Shown piece by piece: positions 6,302-7,709 of a DNA stretch of 7,709 bases. Source of the stretch: JBFWQM01 sp050249455 (GTDB taxonomy: Bacteria; Pseudomonadota; Alphaproteobacteria; MPNO01; VGEU01); assembly GCA_050249455.1 (NCBI GenBank), contig JBFWQM010000246.1, forward strand, positions 1-7,709, given 5' to 3'. The notes below the pieces were generated by a model, which saw only the letters and a program-made list of their open reading frames with translations, did not search any database and was not told the origin of the DNA. The stretch's first letter is position 1. Each line of letters opens with the position of its first letter. A program made the position numbers and the translations under genes.

Positions 6302-6322
6302 CGCATGAATTGCGCTCATGCG
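6302..6322. promoter_or_regulatory. candidate LysR-type binding dyad
   Basis: CGCATGA (6302-6308) and TCATGCG (6316-6322) are perfect inverse complements across 7 bp. This contains a T-N11-A core (T6306, A6318), the general LysR recognition pattern. It lies 45-65 bp upstream of the isomerase ATG, in the promoter region of the operon that carries the LysR gene. Its sequence fits, but T-N11-A is a loose pattern and binding is inferred. Confidence 0.4.
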
Positions 6323-6366
6323 CGCCGTCGGGGGCCTCATCCGGCGGGCAGCGGTCGGCGGCGAGA

Positions 6367-6478
6367 CCCACCTCACCCGCTCGCTGCGCTCGCACCCTCT
6401 CCCCCCTTAAGGGCGGAGAGGGTTTCCGTCCTGCTCCCTCTCCGCCCTCGGGGGCGGAGAGGATCGGGGTGAGGTGGG
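6367..6478. repeat. nested palindromic intergenic repeat
   Basis: An outer pair, CCCACCTCACCC (6367-6378) and GGGTGAGGTGGG (6467-6478), is a perfect 12-bp inverted repeat. Inside are two stems. One at 6395-6422 (CCCTCTCC ... CCTTAAGG ... GGAGAGGG) has a single C-C mismatch. The other at 6437-6462 has CCTCTCCGCCC paired with GGGCGGAGAGG. The CTCACCC...CCTCTCC style resembles interspersed intergenic repeats seen in many proteobacterial genomes. In RNA it would fold into a three-way structure. It could act as a REP/MITE-like element or a bidirectional transcription barrier. Confidence 0.72.
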
Positions 6479-6586
6479 GGCCGCGGCATCGCCGCGGGCA
6501 TCAACGGCGGGACCACGTGCTGTCGCCGGGACGCCTTTACCAGCGGCCCCAAGCGAAGGCCCGCCCGTGCCGAACGCAGATGCTCG

Positions 6587-6615
6587 GTGGGGGCGGGTTT
6601 GAAACCCGCCCCTAC
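6587..6615. repeat. GGGGCGGGTTT palindromic repeat unit
   Basis: GGGGCGGGTTT (6590-6600) and AAACCCGCCCC (6602-6612) pair perfectly around a single G, with the stem extended by flanking bases to 6587 and 6615 through one G-T wobble. I recall this motif as a common dispersed repeat in bacterial genomes, often mis-translated as VGAGFKPAPT in spurious hypothetical proteins. The minus-strand frame here reads exactly that. Confidence 0.68.
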
Positions 6616-6668
6616 GCAGCGATGGAGGCCGACAAGCAGATCGCTTCCCAAGGACGCTGGCCTTGCAT

Positions 6669-6685
6669 CTCACCGCCGCGGTGAG
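6669..6685. repeat. 17-bp perfect dyad CTCACCGC-C-GCGGTGAG
   Basis: Two 8-bp arms around one base form a perfect inverted repeat, about 85 bp before the small ORF and about 270 bp before the flavoprotein start. It may be an operator of the rightward operon or another piece of the repeat mosaic to its left; nothing in the sequence decides between these. Confidence 0.35.
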
Positions 6686-6770
6686 CCGGCGGCCTTCGCG
6701 AATGAGCGCTTCTCGCTTGGCCGGCGGGGGGCCGCAGCGGCAGGGTCGGCGGGTCCGCAGGAGCGATGCC

Positions 6771-6941
6771 ATGGCCGCCGCCTTCGCCGCCCTGCCCCCG
6801 CCCGAACGCGACCGCGCGGTGCGCCGGTCGCGCGACGCGGCGGTCGGCGATGCCGTCGCCGCCGGCTGGCGCGCCGTGCGGCGCTGGCTGCACCGGCGGC
6901 GGGCGCGGCGCGGGCTTGCGCGAAGTTTCAGGCCGGGTTAA
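6771..6941 (+). CDS. small arginine-rich ORF, possible truncated DUF1127-like protein
   Basis: A 56-residue frame starts at ATG 6771 with AGGAG at 6759-6763, seven nt upstream, and ends at TAA 6939-6941, 12 bp before the flavoprotein gene. Third positions are almost all G/C for the first 47 or so codons, as in the real genes here; the last eight codons are less biased (CTT, CGA, AGT, AGG, GGT). The segment GWRAVRRWLHRRRARRGLA resembles the Trp/Arg-rich N-terminal helix of DUF1127 proteins, but the GLSR and KPFWR parts are missing. It could be a real leader-like small protein, a decayed DUF1127 gene, or a chance frame. An overlapping ATG at 6766 in another frame is less well spaced from the ribosome site. 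Confidence 0.42.
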   Translation: MAAAFAALPPPERDRAVRRSRDAAVGDAVAAGWRAVRRWLHRRRARRGLARSFRPG

Positions 6942-6953
6942 CCAGCGAGGGCC

Positions 6954-7709
6954 ATGAAAGCCCCCGATTTCGCCTACGCGCGGCCCGCGACCCTGGACGA
7001 GGCCCTCCGCCTCCTCGCCGAGCACGGCACGGAAGCGGTGCCGCTGGCCGGGGGCCAGAGCCTGATGCCGACGCTCAACATGCGGCTGTCGTCGCCGGCG
7101 CTGGTGGTCGACATCGGCGGGCTCGACGAGTTGCGCGGCATCGCGGTGGACGGCCGCCATGTCCGCATCGGCGCGCTGACCCGCCACGTCGAGGTGCTGA
7201 ACTCCCCCGTCGTCCGCCAGCATTTGCCTCTGGTCGCCGAGGCCGTGACCCATGTCGGCCACGTCGCGATCAGGAACCGCGGCACCTTCGGCGGCAGCCT
7301 GGCCAACGGCGACCCGGCGGCCGAAATGCCGGCCTGCGCCGTCGCGCTGGGCGCCACCCTGGTGCTGGCCGGCAAGGCGGGCCGGCGCGAGGTGCCCGCC
7401 GCCGCGTTCTACCGCGGCCTGTTCGACACCGACCGGCGGCCCGACGAGCTGCTGGTCGAGGCGCGGGTGCCGGTGCAGCCGGCTGGCGCGGTGTCGGGCT
7501 TCGCCGAGCTGAGCCGCCGCCACGGCGACTTCGCCGTCGTCGGCCTCGCCGCCACCGGCTCGGTCGCGAACGGCGCGCTCGCCGCGCTGACCCTGGTGTT
7601 CATGGGCTGCGTCGACCGGCCGCGGCCGGCGGTGCAGGTCGCCGCCGCGCTGACCGGCCGGCCGCTGCCGGCGATCGACGATCCCGCCGTCGCCGCGGCC
7701 GTCGCCGCC
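6954..7709 (+). CDS. FAD-binding subunit of a molybdenum hydroxylase (CoxM / XdhB type), 3' end outside window
   Basis: The first 252 residues are visible from ATG 6954, with GAGG at 6947-6950 three nt upstream; the frame is open to the window edge. The two FAD pyrophosphate-binding motifs of the CO dehydrogenase/xanthine dehydrogenase medium subunit are present: AGGQSL at residues 32-37 (followed by MPTLNMRL) and TFGGSLANGDPAAE at residues 111-124. The family region SRRHGDFAVVG is at about 187-197, within the start of the C-terminal CODH domain. Family members are about 270-290 residues, so only the last few dozen are missing. The subunit passes electrons from the [2Fe-2S] and molybdopterin subunits to FAD. 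These partners should be encoded just downstream. The substrate (CO, purine, N-heterocycle or aromatic) is decided by the large subunit, which is not in view. Confidence 0.93.
   Translation, partial: MKAPDFAYARPATLDEALRLLAEHGTEAVPLAGGQSLMPTLNMRLSSPALVVDIGGLDELRGIAVDGRHVRIGALTRHVEVLNSPVVRQHLPLVAEAVTHVGHVAIRNRGTFGGSLANGDPAAEMPACAVALGATLVLAGKAGRREVPAAAFYRGLFDTDRRPDELLVEARVPVQPAGAVSGFAELSRRHGDFAVVGLAATGSVANGALAALTLVFMGCVDRPRPAVQVAAALTGRPLPAIDDPAVAAAVAA

Larger units (their letters stand above)
6258..6770. other. gene-free, palindrome-rich region between divergent operons
   Basis: About 510 bp lie between the isomerase start and the small Arg-rich ORF. No frame here has a family match or a good ribosome site. 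The stretch holds a LysR-type dyad (6302-6322), a nested inverted-repeat block (6367-6478), a perfect GC dyad CCGCGGC-ATC-GCCGCGG (6481-6497), a long GGGGCGGGTTT stem (6587-6615) and a further dyad (6669-6685). Promoters for both divergent units must lie in it, but I could not place them with confidence. Confidence 0.6.

Noticed and set aside
6258..6395. N-terminal extension of the isomerase
   Set aside because: Residues encoded upstream of ATG 6257 are low-complexity and unlike family members; GGAGG directly precedes ATG 6257.
6373..6651. 92-codon minus-strand frame containing VGAGFKPAPT
   Set aside because: This is a translation of the GGGGCGGGTTT palindromic repeat and the nested repeat; no ribosome site or family support.
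6612..7523. 303-codon minus-strand frame
   Set aside because: Antisense to the flavoprotein gene, whose two FAD motifs confirm the plus strand.
1..7709. CRISPR array, tRNA, rRNA or transposase gene
   Set aside because: No regularly spaced direct repeats, no tRNA-like cloverleaf and no transposase motif were seen on either strand.

Overview
The window is very GC-rich (roughly 70% by eye), with coding frames strongly biased to G/C at third positions. Together with a DUF1127 protein, a GcvA-type LysR regulator and a CoxM-type flavoprotein gene, this suggests an alphaproteobacterial chromosome. The exact taxon cannot be read from the sequence.

Layout: (1) 1-613, plus strand: the 3' end of an unrecognised gene, followed 5 bp later by a small exported protein. 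(2) 627-3931, minus strand: two tandem paralogous class III adenylyl cyclases. Each has an N-terminal membrane anchor, a periplasmic Tll0287-like (DUF3365) domain with one CxxCH c-type heme motif, a second membrane helix and a complete cytoplasmic cyclase domain. (3) 4006-6257, minus strand: a DUF1127 protein, an NTF2/SnoaL-like protein, a LysR regulator and a DsbA/GST-kappa-type 2-hydroxychromene-2-carboxylate isomerase. The transcription order is isomerase, LysR, SnoaL, DUF1127, then the cyclases. (4) 6258-6770: a gene-free region rich in palindromes. (5) 6771-7709, plus strand: a small Arg-rich ORF and the start of a molybdo-flavoprotein FAD subunit (CoxM/XdhB type) that runs off the window.

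The most interesting unit is the cyclase pair. Each cyclase has one near-consensus CRP-type palindrome (TGTGA-N6-TCAC) upstream: 2374-2389 between the two genes and 3995-4010 ahead of the first transcribed one. The two operators share a 14-bp core with a single mismatch. The simplest reading is a closed loop. A periplasmic heme-c sensor controls cAMP synthesis, and a cAMP-CRP-like factor in turn controls transcription of both cyclases. The heme, the ligand and the feedback sign are inferences.

The isomerase-LysR-SnoaL group is probably one transcription unit: LysR and SnoaL overlap by 14 bp. An imperfect LysR-type T-N11-A dyad (6302-6322) lies upstream of its first gene. The divergent flavoprotein gene probably begins a separate molybdenum-hydroxylase operon.
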